From the NCBI RefSeq assembly GCF_902497855.1, contig NZ_CABVHU010000008.1, positions 124,001-188,000 on the forward strand: DNA of 64,000 nucleotides, read 5' to 3'. The stretch is from Pseudomonas fluorescens. GTDB taxonomy: Bacteria; Pseudomonadota; Gammaproteobacteria; Pseudomonadales; Pseudomonadaceae. Below, piece after piece: positions 7,979-16,493 of the stretch. The first letter of the stretch is position 1; each line of letters starts with the position of its first letter. Made by a program: the position numbers and the translations under genes. The notes under the pieces are model-generated. The model searched no databases. It was not told the DNA's origin and saw only the letters and a program-made list of their open reading frames with translations.

Positions 7979-9507
7979 TGGCGCTCATGAGGCTGACCCT
8001 GACGCAACGCCTGTCCCTGGTGTTCGCCGTGCTGTTGCTGGTGTGTTGCGGCACCTCGGCGTGGATGCAGGTGCGCGCCAGCCAGATGCACGAACTGGAG
8101 GTGGTGCAAGGGCTGTCGCGCAATCTGGCGCAGCATATTGCCCAAGACACGGTACTGATGGATGCCAACGGCCTGATGCCCGATGCCGTGCGCGAGCTGT
8201 TCGGCAAGCTGATGCAAGTCAACCCTAGCGTCGAGGTCTATCTGCTGGACACCGAAGGCACGATTGTCGGCAGCGCGGCACCCGAGGGGCGGATACGCCG
8301 GCAGCGGGTTGACCTGGCGCCGATCCAGCGCCTGCTCAACGGTGATGCCCTGCCGATTGTCGGTGACGACCCGCGCAGCGCCGATGGCCGCAAGGTGTTC
8401 AGCGCCGCGCCGTTGCAGGTCAACGGCAAACCGGCAGGCTACCTGTATGTGGTGTTGCTCGGCGAAGAGCGCGACCGTCTCGCCGAACGCGGTGCCACCA
8501 GCGCAGCGCTCAATACCGCCCTGTTGTCCATCGCGCTGGTTGCGCTGCTGTGTCTGATCGCCGGCCTCACGGCTTTCGCCCTGATCACCCGCCCCTTGCG
8601 ACGTTTGACCGAGACAGTCAGCCAGTTCGACATCGACGGAGTCCCGGTCTCACCAACCGCGCCCGCCCCGGTAGAAAAAACTGCCAGCCACGATGAAATC
8701 GCGGTCCTCGACGCCGCCTTCCGGCAGATGCAAACACGCCTCGGCGAACAATGGCGCTCACTGACCCGCCAGGATCAGGAACGCCGCGAACTGGTGGCCA
8801 ACATCTCCCACGACCTGCGCACGCCCTTGGCCTCGCTCCACGGCTACCTGGAAACCCTGTCGCTCAAGGATGCCTCCCTGTCCCCCGCCGACCGTCGCCG
8901 CTACCTGGGCATCGCCCTGGATCAAAGCCGCAAGGTCGGCGGCCTGGCGCAGTCGCTGCTGGAACTGGTGCGCCTGGAACACGGCTTCGTGCAACCGGTG
9001 CTGGAGCGTTTCTCCCTGACCGATCTGGTGCAGGACATTTTCCAGAAATTCGAACTGACGGCCGAGGCGCGCCAGGTCGAGCTCAAAGCCAGCTTTCCCC
9101 TCAATGTTCCCAGCGCCTGCGCCGACCTGGGGTTGATCGAAAGAGTGCTCACCAACCTGTTCGACAACGCACTGCGCCATACCCCACCCGGTGGAGAAAT
9201 CGAACTCAGCCTGCGGCCTCAAGGGTCCTTTGTCGAAGTCACCGTCAGCGATACCGGCCCCGGCATTGCACCTGAACTGCGCGAGGGCCTGTTCCTGCGC
9301 CCGTTCAACATGGGTGGTGCGCGACGCGATGGCGGGCTTGGGTTGCGCATCGTCCATCGGATCCTGCAATTGCACGGTCGCGAGATCCAGCTGATCGATA
9401 ATCCCGGACGCGGCGCGAGCTTTCGCTTTTCGCTGGCGGTGGATGAGCAAACCGCGTCCGCCATGGCGGTGCACTCAATGAACCTGAACACACCGGGACA
9501 AGCGTGA
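7978..9507 (+). CDS. Membrane sensor histidine kinase
   Basis: A 509-residue sensor kinase paired with the preceding response regulator. TM1 lies at about residues 10-30, then a periplasmic sensor of about 140 residues, TM2 at about 180-205, a HAMP linker, the phospho-acceptor H box NISHDLRTP, an N box NLFDNALRHTP, DTGPGI (G1) and GGLGL (G2). The start overlaps the regulator stop. ATG 7987 is an alternative with better spacing from AAGGAG (11 bases). The signal is unknown; location beside exported Msr enzymes hints at oxidant or envelope stress. Confidence 0.9.
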   Translation: MALMRLTLTQRLSLVFAVLLLVCCGTSAWMQVRASQMHELEVVQGLSRNLAQHIAQDTVLMDANGLMPDAVRELFGKLMQVNPSVEVYLLDTEGTIVGSAAPEGRIRRQRVDLAPIQRLLNGDALPIVGDDPRSADGRKVFSAAPLQVNGKPAGYLYVVLLGEERDRLAERGATSAALNTALLSIALVALLCLIAGLTAFALITRPLRRLTETVSQFDIDGVPVSPTAPAPVEKTASHDEIAVLDAAFRQMQTRLGEQWRSLTRQDQERRELVANISHDLRTPLASLHGYLETLSLKDASLSPADRRRYLGIALDQSRKVGGLAQSLLELVRLEHGFVQPVLERFSLTDLVQDIFQKFELTAEARQVELKASFPLNVPSACADLGLIERVLTNLFDNALRHTPPGGEIELSLRPQGSFVEVTVSDTGPGIAPELREGLFLRPFNMGGARRDGGLGLRIVHRILQLHGREIQLIDNPGRGASFRFSLAVDEQTASAMAVHSMNLNTPGQA

Positions 9508-9579
9508 GGGATCGTCGCGCCTGCATCGTTGTAATTTGAAATAACGTGCCCCTCTTCAATTAAAAAATAATCCCTCAAA

Positions 9580-9595
9580 CTGTCAACTTTGACAG
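9580..9595. promoter_or_regulatory. Perfect inverted repeat CTGTCAA-CT-TTGACAG
   Basis: Seven-base perfect arms with a two-base spacer, set in AT-rich DNA about 130 bases upstream of the DUF6622-type gene. The size and symmetry suit a dimeric repressor or activator site. No cognate regulator is identified. Confidence 0.35.
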
Positions 9596-9725
9596 TATCA
9601 CGCCCTTGAAAACCCACGTTCAATGGCAAGTGACAGCTGTGGCCCGATGAGGGCAGTAAGCACAACGCTTCGAACTGCCCCCATCCGCTTCGTTCTCTGC
9701 ATCTCTTCCACAAGGAAGCGGCAAA

Positions 9726-10226
9726 ATGCTCAACACCCTGCAAAACACCCCGCTGTGGGTCTACGCAATATTTCTGCTGCTGTGTTACTTCGGCATCAGA
9801 GCCCTCTACCCAACCCGCGAAAGTAAAACTTCGTTGTTGATCACTCCGCCGATTTTGCTCGGCTGGTCGCTGTATTCGCTGGGCCTGACCATCAATCCGC
9901 TGCTATCGATCAGTTGCTGGATGGCCGCGGTGATGTTCGGCAGCATCGTCGCGCTGGTGATTTTTTCCCGCGAGGGTGTTGAGCTGGATAACACCGGAAC
10001 CGGGTTGATCCTGCCGGGCACGCTCAATACCCTGGTGCTCTATCTGATGTTTTTTGTCGTCAGCTACTACTTTGGCTACGCGGCCGAGGTTGACCCGGAC
10101 TATGCGGCGACGCTTCCGATGGTGTTGCTCAAGGCCTGTGCATCGGGCCTTGCCTGTGGTTTGTTTTGCGGACGTTCAGTCAGGTTCTATCAGATTTTCC
10201 TGTCCCTGAAGACGGCCCCCTTGTAG
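9726..10226 (+). CDS. Small integral membrane protein, DUF6622-like
   Basis: A 166-residue very hydrophobic protein with five predicted membrane segments (about 10-25, 38-55, 62-80, 95-120, 135-150). It resembles small Pseudomonas inner-membrane proteins now grouped as DUF6622. No catalytic motif is visible and the function is unknown. It starts just after a run of purines (AAGGAAGCGGCAAA) that includes a ribosome binding site. A REPIN overlaps its 3' end. Confidence 0.65.
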   Translation: MLNTLQNTPLWVYAIFLLLCYFGIRALYPTRESKTSLLITPPILLGWSLYSLGLTINPLLSISCWMAAVMFGSIVALVIFSREGVELDNTGTGLILPGTLNTLVLYLMFFVVSYYFGYAAEVDPDYAATLPMVLLKACASGLACGLFCGRSVRFYQIFLSLKTAPL

Positions 10227-10320
10227 GAGCTGGCTTGTCGGATCGCCGCACCGCAGCGAAGGGGCCCTCAAGTCTTGCGGCGCTCTCCAGGCAGCCTTCG
10301 CTGGCAAGCCAGCTCCTACA
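10222..10320. repeat. REPIN pair after the DUF6622-like gene
   Basis: Inverted arms TTGTAGGAGCTGGCTTG and CAAGCCAGCTCCTACA flank a centre of about 65 bases. The left arm begins inside the last codons of the membrane-protein gene, so REP sequence supplies its stop region. The left arm continues as TCGGATCGCCGCACCGC, a variant tail also seen near 61,978. Confidence 0.85.
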
Positions 10321-10449
10321 GGGGGGGCGCCGTCAGGTGTTTTGTCCGACAGCCGTGACAACGCAGCGCATGTCCAATAGATTAGGCGGCCTGAAAAGGC
10401 CCCGTGCTTTCTCGCCTCAACCCCAGTTAAAAGAAGTAGTGAAATTTCA

Positions 10450-11154
10450 ATGTCCGATTCCAACACCGCTGAATCCGTAGTCACCTTGTCGTCCAAAGCG
10501 GAATACGAAAACTCCATCAATCTTTCACAGCATGTACCCCAGGCCAAGACCATCAGCGAGATGGTCCTGGACGCGTTCCAGTCCACCCGGGAAAGCGACC
10601 AGATCCGCGAGCTGCGCGCCGCGATTCGCCAGGCTCACGACCGCTTCGACGACGACACCGCCTACGAACTGATGGGCGAACTCAAGCAACTCAAGGATGC
10701 CGAAGCGGCTGACATCGCGGCCCTGGAAGATTTGAGCAGCAAATTCCCGATCAGCCGGATTCTCTCCAGCTTCAAGGACGATCCGGCCTTCCAGGAAATC
10801 GTCTACGGCCTGGCGCTGAAGGTGCTGAACCAGACACACCAGGCCATCAGCAACCCGGCCAGTGGCAAGAGCAAGGCTGCCCGGGCCAAGAAAGAAGGCG
10901 AAGTGTTCACCATCAGCAAGGATGGCGTAAGTGTCACGCTGCCGTTGCGCACCCCGCGTTCGCGTCTGAACGTAGACCGTAAAGCCCTGGAGTTCCTGGG
11001 CCTGACCTTCGTCGGCGAAGGCGATGAGGCAGAGCTGGAAAGCGCGACGTTCCTGGACAATGCCGGGGCCGAGCAAGCGGTCAACCGTAAAAACATCATC
11101 ACCGCGCTTCAGCAGCAAACCGCGTTCGATGGCTACAGCATCGCCGCCCAGTAA
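10450..11154 (+). CDS. Conserved hypothetical protein
   Basis: A 234-residue soluble acidic protein of unknown function. It has a helical, charged N-terminal half (likely coiled coil about residues 50-95), a basic Lys/Ala-rich linker near residues 137-146 (SGKSKAARAKK), and a compact C-terminal region (about 150-230). Composition and codon use match the surrounding core genome, so it is probably a real gene. I see no signal peptide or catalytic motif. It is followed by a good terminator and appears monocistronic. Confidence 0.6.
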   Translation: MSDSNTAESVVTLSSKAEYENSINLSQHVPQAKTISEMVLDAFQSTRESDQIRELRAAIRQAHDRFDDDTAYELMGELKQLKDAEAADIAALEDLSSKFPISRILSSFKDDPAFQEIVYGLALKVLNQTHQAISNPASGKSKAARAKKEGEVFTISKDGVSVTLPLRTPRSRLNVDRKALEFLGLTFVGEGDEAELESATFLDNAGAEQAVNRKNIITALQQQTAFDGYSIAAQ

Positions 11155-11207
11155 CACCCCCTGCCGGCGGCGCTTCCGACGCCACTGAGCCAAGAGCCCC
11201 GCCCAGG

Positions 11208-11233
11208 AGCCCCGCCCTAGAGCGGGGCTTTTT
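11208..11233 (+). terminator. Rho-independent terminator
   Basis: AGCCCCGC and GCGGGGCT arms with a CCTAGA-type loop are followed by TTTTT, 54 bases after the stop of the conserved unknown gene. Confidence 0.85.
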
Positions 11234-11388
11234 ATTGCCCGCGACTCCAGCAAAAGCACGATTACTCTCTCAGTATCGACACCAGAAAGAACACTTCCCT
11301 TAACCCTTGAGCACCACGGGTCCGCCTGCGGGGAGCGTCAACTCACTTTCCAGCCCAAGACTTCAGTGGTGCGATTGCTGAGGTCATC

Positions 11389-12819
11389 ATGCACACGCTC
11401 CCCTTGTACCGTCAGTTAGCCAACCACTACCTCGATGCGATTCGCAGCGGCACCTTGAAAACGGGGGAACGGTTCCCCTCCATTCGGTTGATGATGGAAA
11501 AACACGCCGTCAGCCTGTCGACCGCGGTTCAGGTCTGCCGGGAACTGGAGGACTACGGCGTGCTGGAAGCCCGTCCGCGCTCCGGCAACTACATTCGCCA
11601 GCCTGAAGACGTGCCCAAACCAGGCGCCATCACCCCTCCCCCGTCTGTCGACACCGGTGTCTATGTCGGCATTCACGAACAGGTGTCGTGGGTACTCAAG
11701 GCCAGCCAGCGCGCGACGATCAAAGTCAATTTCGCCAGTGCCTACTGCGCCCCGGAACTCTATCCGCTAAAGACGTTGCAGGACCATATGATCAAGGCGC
11801 TGCGCCAGGATCAGCATTTGCTCGGCGCAACCGGGCCAACCTGCGGTCACGGCGCATTGCGTAACATCCTTGCCCGTCGGGCGCTGACCGCCAAGGCCAA
11901 CCTGCCCGCGGAGCGGATTGTCATCACCAACGGTGCGACCGAAGCGATCAACCTGGCCTTGCGCGCAGTGACCCGACCCGGCGACACCGTGGCCGTGGAA
12001 TCGCCGACCTTTTACGGCCTGCTGCAAATTCTCGAATGCTTGAACCTGCGGGTGCTGGAAGTTCCGGCGACGGCGCATGCGGGGATCAATCTCTTGGCCC
12101 TCGAACAACTATTGCAAGGTGCCGAGCGAATCCAGGCGCTGATCGTCATTCCCAACCTGCAAAACCCGTTGGGCAGCATCATGCCCGACGCCAACAAGGC
12201 GCGGTTGGTGCAGCTGTGTGCGCAGCACAATACGGTGCTGATCGAAGACGACACCTATGGCGACCTGGTGGATACCGAGCAGCCGTTGTCCACGCTCAAA
12301 TACTGGGATCGCACCGATAACGTGATCTATTGCGCGTCGCTGAACAAAACCCTGGCACCGGGCATGCGCCTGGGCTGGATCAGTGCGGGGAAATGGCACG
12401 ATCGCGTGGAAATGCTCAAGCACACCCAGTCCCGCAGTTGTGAAGCCTTGTCGCAACTGGCGGTCAGTGCGTTCATGAAAACCCCGTCTTACGAACGTTA
12501 CCTGCGCCGCTTGAGGAAAGTTCTTACGCAACAACGCCAGCAGATGAGTGCGGCGATCACCCGCTACTTTCCTCCAGGCACCTGCGTGACTTCCCCACAG
12601 GGCGGGACGTTGCTGTGGGTGGAACTGCCCCGCCACCACTCGTCCCTGGCGCTTTTCCATGAAGGGCTGAAGGCAGGCATCCAGATTTCACCTGGGGATA
12701 TCTTTTCCAATACCAGACGCTTCGATCACTTTGTGCGCATTGGTTGCGGCGCGCCGTATTCGCCCAGGATCGACGAAGCACTGGCGATCCTCGGTCAGTT
12801 ACTGAAAAACCAGGGCTAG
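11389..12819 (+). CDS. MocR-type (GntR plus aminotransferase domain) regulator
   Basis: A 476-residue MocR-family protein. The N-terminal GntR winged helix (residues 5-70) contains GERFPSIRLMMEKHAVS. It is joined to a fold-type I aminotransferase-like domain with the PLP Lys in SLNKTLAPGMRLGW near residue 321. Such regulators usually sense PLP-bound amino compounds and control nearby amino-acid metabolism genes. It converges on the ten-gene minus-strand cluster from the far end, so a role there is possible but less direct than for the second MocR gene at 22,404. No strong operator could be assigned. Confidence 0.85.
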   Translation: MHTLPLYRQLANHYLDAIRSGTLKTGERFPSIRLMMEKHAVSLSTAVQVCRELEDYGVLEARPRSGNYIRQPEDVPKPGAITPPPSVDTGVYVGIHEQVSWVLKASQRATIKVNFASAYCAPELYPLKTLQDHMIKALRQDQHLLGATGPTCGHGALRNILARRALTAKANLPAERIVITNGATEAINLALRAVTRPGDTVAVESPTFYGLLQILECLNLRVLEVPATAHAGINLLALEQLLQGAERIQALIVIPNLQNPLGSIMPDANKARLVQLCAQHNTVLIEDDTYGDLVDTEQPLSTLKYWDRTDNVIYCASLNKTLAPGMRLGWISAGKWHDRVEMLKHTQSRSCEALSQLAVSAFMKTPSYERYLRRLRKVLTQQRQQMSAAITRYFPPGTCVTSPQGGTLLWVELPRHHSSLALFHEGLKAGIQISPGDIFSNTRRFDHFVRIGCGAPYSPRIDEALAILGQLLKNQG

Positions 12820-12828
12820 ACCCATTGC

Positions 12829-12921
12829 CTGTGGGAGCGAGCCTGCTCGCGAAGGCGTTGTGTCAGGCAATATGATGCCGGCTGATACGGCCTCTTCGCG
12901 AGCAGGCTCGCTCCCACAGGA
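12829..12921. repeat. REPIN pair, GGGAGCGAGCCTGCTCGCGAAGG type
   Basis: Near-perfect inverted arms (TGTGGGAGCGAGCCTGCTCGCGAAG and complement) lie between the converging MocR and metallo-hydrolase genes. The pair probably acts as a bidirectional transcription or processing barrier. Confidence 0.88.
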
Positions 12922-12974
12922 GATTGTCAGTGAACACAAAATCGGTGTGCAACCCATCCCACCGGGGTGAATCG

Positions 12975-13775
12975 TCAAGCTGGGCGTTGGTGCAGGCAGA
13001 TGATGTGCGGATCGTCATTCCAGTGCGGGAAACGTTCGGCGATCAGCGGGTCGTGGCCGGGAATGACGTGGTCTTCGCTGTCGGCCAGACGGTCGATTTC
13101 GATGAACGCTTCCAGCGTCTGCGACAGATCATCCAGAATCGGAAACGGACTGCGCTGGCGGATATTGGCCCACAAATGCGCAGCGTCCGAAGCCAGCACA
13201 ATCCACCCCCGCCCGGTGTTCACCCGCACCACCTGGCTACCCGGCGTATGCCCGCCCACCGGGTGCAAGGTCACTCCGGGAATCACCTCGACAACACCCT
13301 TATGCAAACGCATCCGCCCTTCGAACAGCGGCGGCAGCGCCGACATCACATCATCGACCTCGTAGGTTTTATTCACCGTGCGATGGGCCATTTTCGGCCC
13401 GGTACAGAAGCGCAACTCTGCCTCCTGCAAATGCACGGTGGCCTTCGGAAACAGCCCGAGATTACCGGCGTGGTCCCAGTGCAAATGGGTGAGGATCAGG
13501 TTGGCCACATGCGCCGGATCGATGTCCAGCTGGCGCAGGGATTCTTCCGGCAGGCGATGCATCTGACGGTTGCGCCGCTCCGCCGTGGCCGGTTGAAAAC
13601 AGGTGTCGACCACGATCACTTGCTGCGCGTTACGGATGACCCAGAAGTAGTAATCCAGCGGCATGGGGGCATCGGGATCACCGCAACAGGCATCATAGAG
13701 AAAGTTCTCCCGGGCGGTGCGCTGGGCATTGGCGCCGACACGGATGGCGAACACTTCGTACACGGGAACGGACAT
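12975..13775 (-). CDS. Metallo-beta-lactamase-fold hydrolase, AHL-lactonase-like
   Basis: A 266-residue hydrolase with the zinc-binding THLHWDHAG motif, GGHTPGS, the bridging Asp in ASDAAHLW and a final IPGHDP, matching the N-acyl-homoserine lactonase family. AGGAGG five bases before ATG 13775 decides the start; the in-frame ATG at 13793 would overlap the preceding gene. It is the last gene of the GST-to-MBL transcription unit, 14 bases after the AurF-like gene. In this context it may hydrolyse a pathway intermediate or detoxify the product rather than quench quorum signals. The substrate is unknown. Confidence 0.82.
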   Translation of the reverse strand: MSVPVYEVFAIRVGANAQRTARENFLYDACCGDPDAPMPLDYYFWVIRNAQQVIVVDTCFQPATAERRNRQMHRLPEESLRQLDIDPAHVANLILTHLHWDHAGNLGLFPKATVHLQEAELRFCTGPKMAHRTVNKTYEVDDVMSALPPLFEGRMRLHKGVVEVIPGVTLHPVGGHTPGSQVVRVNTGRGWIVLASDAAHLWANIRQRSPFPILDDLSQTLEAFIEIDRLADSEDHVIPGHDPLIAERFPHWNDDPHIICLHQRPA

Positions 13776-13789
13776 ATTCACCTCCTGAT

Positions 13790-14749
13790 TCAAGCCGCTG
13801 CGGTGGCGTTGAGGGTCGGACGAAAGTCGAAATCGATCTCGTCGCTGATGCCCAGATCCTGGGCCAGCCGATGCAGGCCGCTGTAGTCACGCATGATCGT
13901 GGCGCTCTTGTTGCTCTCCCGGGTGTCGGCAATGATCAGCGCGGCGTCCTCGACCCCGAGCTGCGTCAGAATCGCCTCCCACATCGAGTAGTCCTGAGCG
14001 ACAAAGGCACTCAGCGCTACCGACAAGGTGCGTGCGAAAAACGTACGCTGAGTCGGCTGCATGTTGGCGTACATGACTTTGGCCACTTCGGCGAGAATCT
14101 TGCTGTGGGCATACTCGTCGCGATTATGCAGTTCGGCCACCCGACGGTTTTGCGGCTGAATGCTCTGATCATCGGCCAGCAGATCCAGGTAGGCGTTGAC
14201 GCTGATCTCGGCCACCACCGCAAAGGTGATGGCCGCCAGATCCCGTTGCCATTGCTCGGGCAGCTCTTCACGCAGGGCAAGCAGGCGCAGGTAGGTCACC
14301 GATGGCGGCAAGTCCAGATCCTGATCGAGTGCACGTTCCTCCCTGGTGCGCTCAATGGCCCGCAGGTGCATGAGCGTGTGGTAGTGCTCATCGATCAGGG
14401 TCTGCTGCATGGCCTCGCGAAAATGCCAGTCGTTCTTGCCCAGGTATTGATTGGCGATGACGCTCAGCGCCGGGTTCACCACATGTTCTTCGGCGGTCAC
14501 CGTGCGCAGGTTGTAGCCGATCCAGCCCCAGGTCACCACGGTGCTCTTGAGCTCGTCGCTCAGGGCCTGGAATTTCGGGTGATGGAAAAACGGCACCATG
14601 GACTCCGGATAATCCGGGCGCGCCGGATCGAACGCTTCCCGGGGCTCGGCCTTGTCCGGTGCACACACCGTGGCTCTTTTGGTCCAGGCCTGATTGAGCC
14701 GCACGACCAGTTGGTGATCGACCTTGGCGATCTCGATTGCTGTTTGCAT
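13790..14749 (-). CDS. AurF-like diiron N-oxygenase
   Basis: A 319-residue protein resembling AurF-type diiron oxygenases, which convert amines to hydroxylamines or nitro compounds. It shows two ExxH iron motifs (DEHYHTLMH near residue 124 and RDEYAHSK near 210) in an all-helical ferritin-like frame. It sits 67 bases after the TauD-like gene and 14 before the hydrolase gene, so it is part of one operon. Its presence suggests the cluster product carries an N-O bond, for example a nitro, nitroso, oxime or diazeniumdiolate group. The family call is fairly secure; the substrate is not known. Confidence 0.75.
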   Translation of the reverse strand: MQTAIEIAKVDHQLVVRLNQAWTKRATVCAPDKAEPREAFDPARPDYPESMVPFFHHPKFQALSDELKSTVVTWGWIGYNLRTVTAEEHVVNPALSVIANQYLGKNDWHFREAMQQTLIDEHYHTLMHLRAIERTREERALDQDLDLPPSVTYLRLLALREELPEQWQRDLAAITFAVVAEISVNAYLDLLADDQSIQPQNRRVAELHNRDEYAHSKILAEVAKVMYANMQPTQRTFFARTLSVALSAFVAQDYSMWEAILTQLGVEDAALIIADTRESNKSATIMRDYSGLHRLAQDLGISDEIDFDFRPTLNATAAA

Positions 14750-14816
14750 GACGCGATACCTGTAGGACGCGTACCCGCCAAGGGGTACGCCAAAGGAATA
14801 ATGGGCGACGGAAGAA

Positions 14817-15575
14817 TCAGGCCAGCCAATAGCGGGTCAGGTGGCGCGCCGGGTCAGTGTATCGACTGCGGGCATGGATCATTCGCCAGTTGTCCCAAAT
14901 CAGCATGCACCCGTCGGGAATCAGCACCGGGGTGTTGTGCTGCACGAAATACGCTTCGCCCAGCACTGCAAACCTGGCCAGCGGCGAGTCGCTGTTGGCG
15001 ACCTGGGAATGGAGTAGGTCTTCCCTGGAAGGATTCACATCGCCGTAGTGAAACTGGTTGTAGCTGAAGCGGAAAATGTCCCCTTCTTCGGTCGGCGTCA
15101 GGATGTATTCCCTGACCCGGCATTGCGCCGCTTCGCCGGGTTTGGCGGTGGCAACAAACTCCACCGCAGTGTCGTCGATCCATTCGCGCAGCTCGGGTTC
15201 GGTGCGCCCGAGAAACGCCAGGAATTCATAACCGTCCACCAGCCCCGTATGCCCGCCACCGCACGTGGCCTGTCGATGACAATGCAATGCCAGGTAGCGC
15301 GGCGGCGGACCATAGACCGGCGCTTCGGTGTGCGGGCCGATGCCGTTCATGCTCTGGGAATACGGCAAGTCTTCGTACCCCGGCTTGCGGGTGATGGCGA
15401 AGGCGGTCTGGCCGTTGAATTGCGGAATGACCGGGCCGAACTCATGCAGCGTGCCGAGCACATCGTAGGCGAATTCGCCCGGTGTAAGCACCGTCCAGCC
15501 GCGCGCCGACAACTCCTCATGGCGGTGGCCCAGTGAAACGTAGGGTGCAGACGCAACAATCCCTTGATCTGACAT
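14817..15575 (-). CDS. TauD/TfdA-type Fe(II)/2-oxoglutarate dioxygenase
   Basis: A 252-residue dioxygenase-like protein. HTEAP near residue 82 supplies the first two iron ligands (His and Glu, where TauD itself has Asp). IHARSRYTD near residue 235 supplies the distal His, and an Arg follows (RHLTRYWL) that can bind 2-oxoglutarate. Enzymes of this family hydroxylate, desaturate or cyclise amino acids and small acids. It lies 18 bases after the aminotransferase gene. It probably oxidises a carbon position of the amino-acid-derived intermediate. Confidence 0.78.
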   Translation of the reverse strand: MSDQGIVASAPYVSLGHRHEELSARGWTVLTPGEFAYDVLGTLHEFGPVIPQFNGQTAFAITRKPGYEDLPYSQSMNGIGPHTEAPVYGPPPRYLALHCHRQATCGGGHTGLVDGYEFLAFLGRTEPELREWIDDTAVEFVATAKPGEAAQCRVREYILTPTEEGDIFRFSYNQFHYGDVNPSREDLLHSQVANSDSPLARFAVLGEAYFVQHNTPVLIPDGCMLIWDNWRMIHARSRYTDPARHLTRYWLA

Positions 15576-15593
15576 GGTGAAGTTCCTGGCTGT

Positions 15594-16469
15594 TTATCGG
15601 GCGTTGACGGTTGAGGTGTAAGCGGCAATGAAGTCGCGGCAGGCGCGGCCCGGTCGATAGCGGTGCTGATCGATGCTCTGCACCGGGGTGATTTCGGCAG
15701 CAGTACCGGTGAGAAAACATTCGTCGAAGTCGCCAAGCTCCGTAGGAACAATGGTTCGCTCGACCACCTGGTAATCCAGGGTCCGGGCCAGCTCGATGAC
15801 GGTCTGGCGGGTGATGCCGTTGAGGAAGCAGTCCGGCAGCGGTGTGTGCAGTATCCGGTCTTTGACGAAGAACACATTGGCGCTGCTGGCTTCGGCGACG
15901 TGGCCCCGCCAGTCGAGCATCAGGGCATCGTGATAACCGTTGTTTTCCGCGTCGTGCTTGCTCAGTGTGGCGATCTGGTAATGCCCGGACGCCTTCGCTT
16001 CGAAGGGGCTGCAGCTCGGGGGTGGACGACGCCACTCGGCGGTCTTCAAGCGAATGCCCGCCATGTGCCCGGCCGGGTCGAAATAGCTCGGCCACTGCCA
16101 GCAGGCAATCGCCACATGCACGCGATTGAAGCGCGCCGAGGTGGAAATCATTTCGCTGCCGCGCCACGCCACCGGGCGCAGATAACCCTCGACCACGCTG
16201 TTGCGTTGCAGCAGTTCGACACTGGCCGCTTCCAGTTCGGCCAGCTCATAGGGAATGGCAAAATCCATCAAGCGGGCCGAGCGATACAGGCGCTCGCTGT
16301 GTTCACGCAGTTTGAAAATCTTGCCGTTGTAGACGCGCTCTCCTTCATAAACGGTGCTGGCGTAATGCAGACCGTGGGTCAGCACATGCAGCCGCGCCTG
16401 GGACCATTCGACGAACTCGCCGTCGAGCCAGATAAACCCTTCTCGTTGATCAAACGCAATACCGCTCAT
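15594..16469 (-). CDS. Class IV aminotransferase, branched-chain-type
   Basis: A 291-residue fold-type IV PLP enzyme resembling IlvE/DAT. Seen are HYASTVYEGERVYNG near residue 35, the Schiff-base Lys in KASGHYQ (about 158), the Glu in AEASSANVFFV and GITRQTV for cofactor phosphate binding. It lies 24 bases after the KamA-type gene and 18 before the dioxygenase gene. The operon setting points to a dedicated biosynthetic role rather than housekeeping branched-chain amino acid synthesis. An aminodeoxychorismate-lyase-type activity is a less likely alternative. Confidence 0.8.
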   Translation of the reverse strand: MSGIAFDQREGFIWLDGEFVEWSQARLHVLTHGLHYASTVYEGERVYNGKIFKLREHSERLYRSARLMDFAIPYELAELEAASVELLQRNSVVEGYLRPVAWRGSEMISTSARFNRVHVAIACWQWPSYFDPAGHMAGIRLKTAEWRRPPPSCSPFEAKASGHYQIATLSKHDAENNGYHDALMLDWRGHVAEASSANVFFVKDRILHTPLPDCFLNGITRQTVIELARTLDYQVVERTIVPTELGDFDECFLTGTAAEITPVQSIDQHRYRPGRACRDFIAAYTSTVNAR

Positions 16470-16493
16470 ATCCCTATCTCCTGAAGAATCGTC

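Noticed and set aside
12975..13775. Calling the MBL-fold protein a quorum-quenching lactonase
   Set aside because: The motif is shared by many hydrolases, and the operon context points to a biosynthetic or detoxifying role.
13871..15067. Long plus-strand ORF (398 codons) opposite the AurF-like and TauD-like genes
   Set aside because: A high-GC shadow frame. The minus strand has recognisable domains and operon spacing, and the plus product has no motifs.
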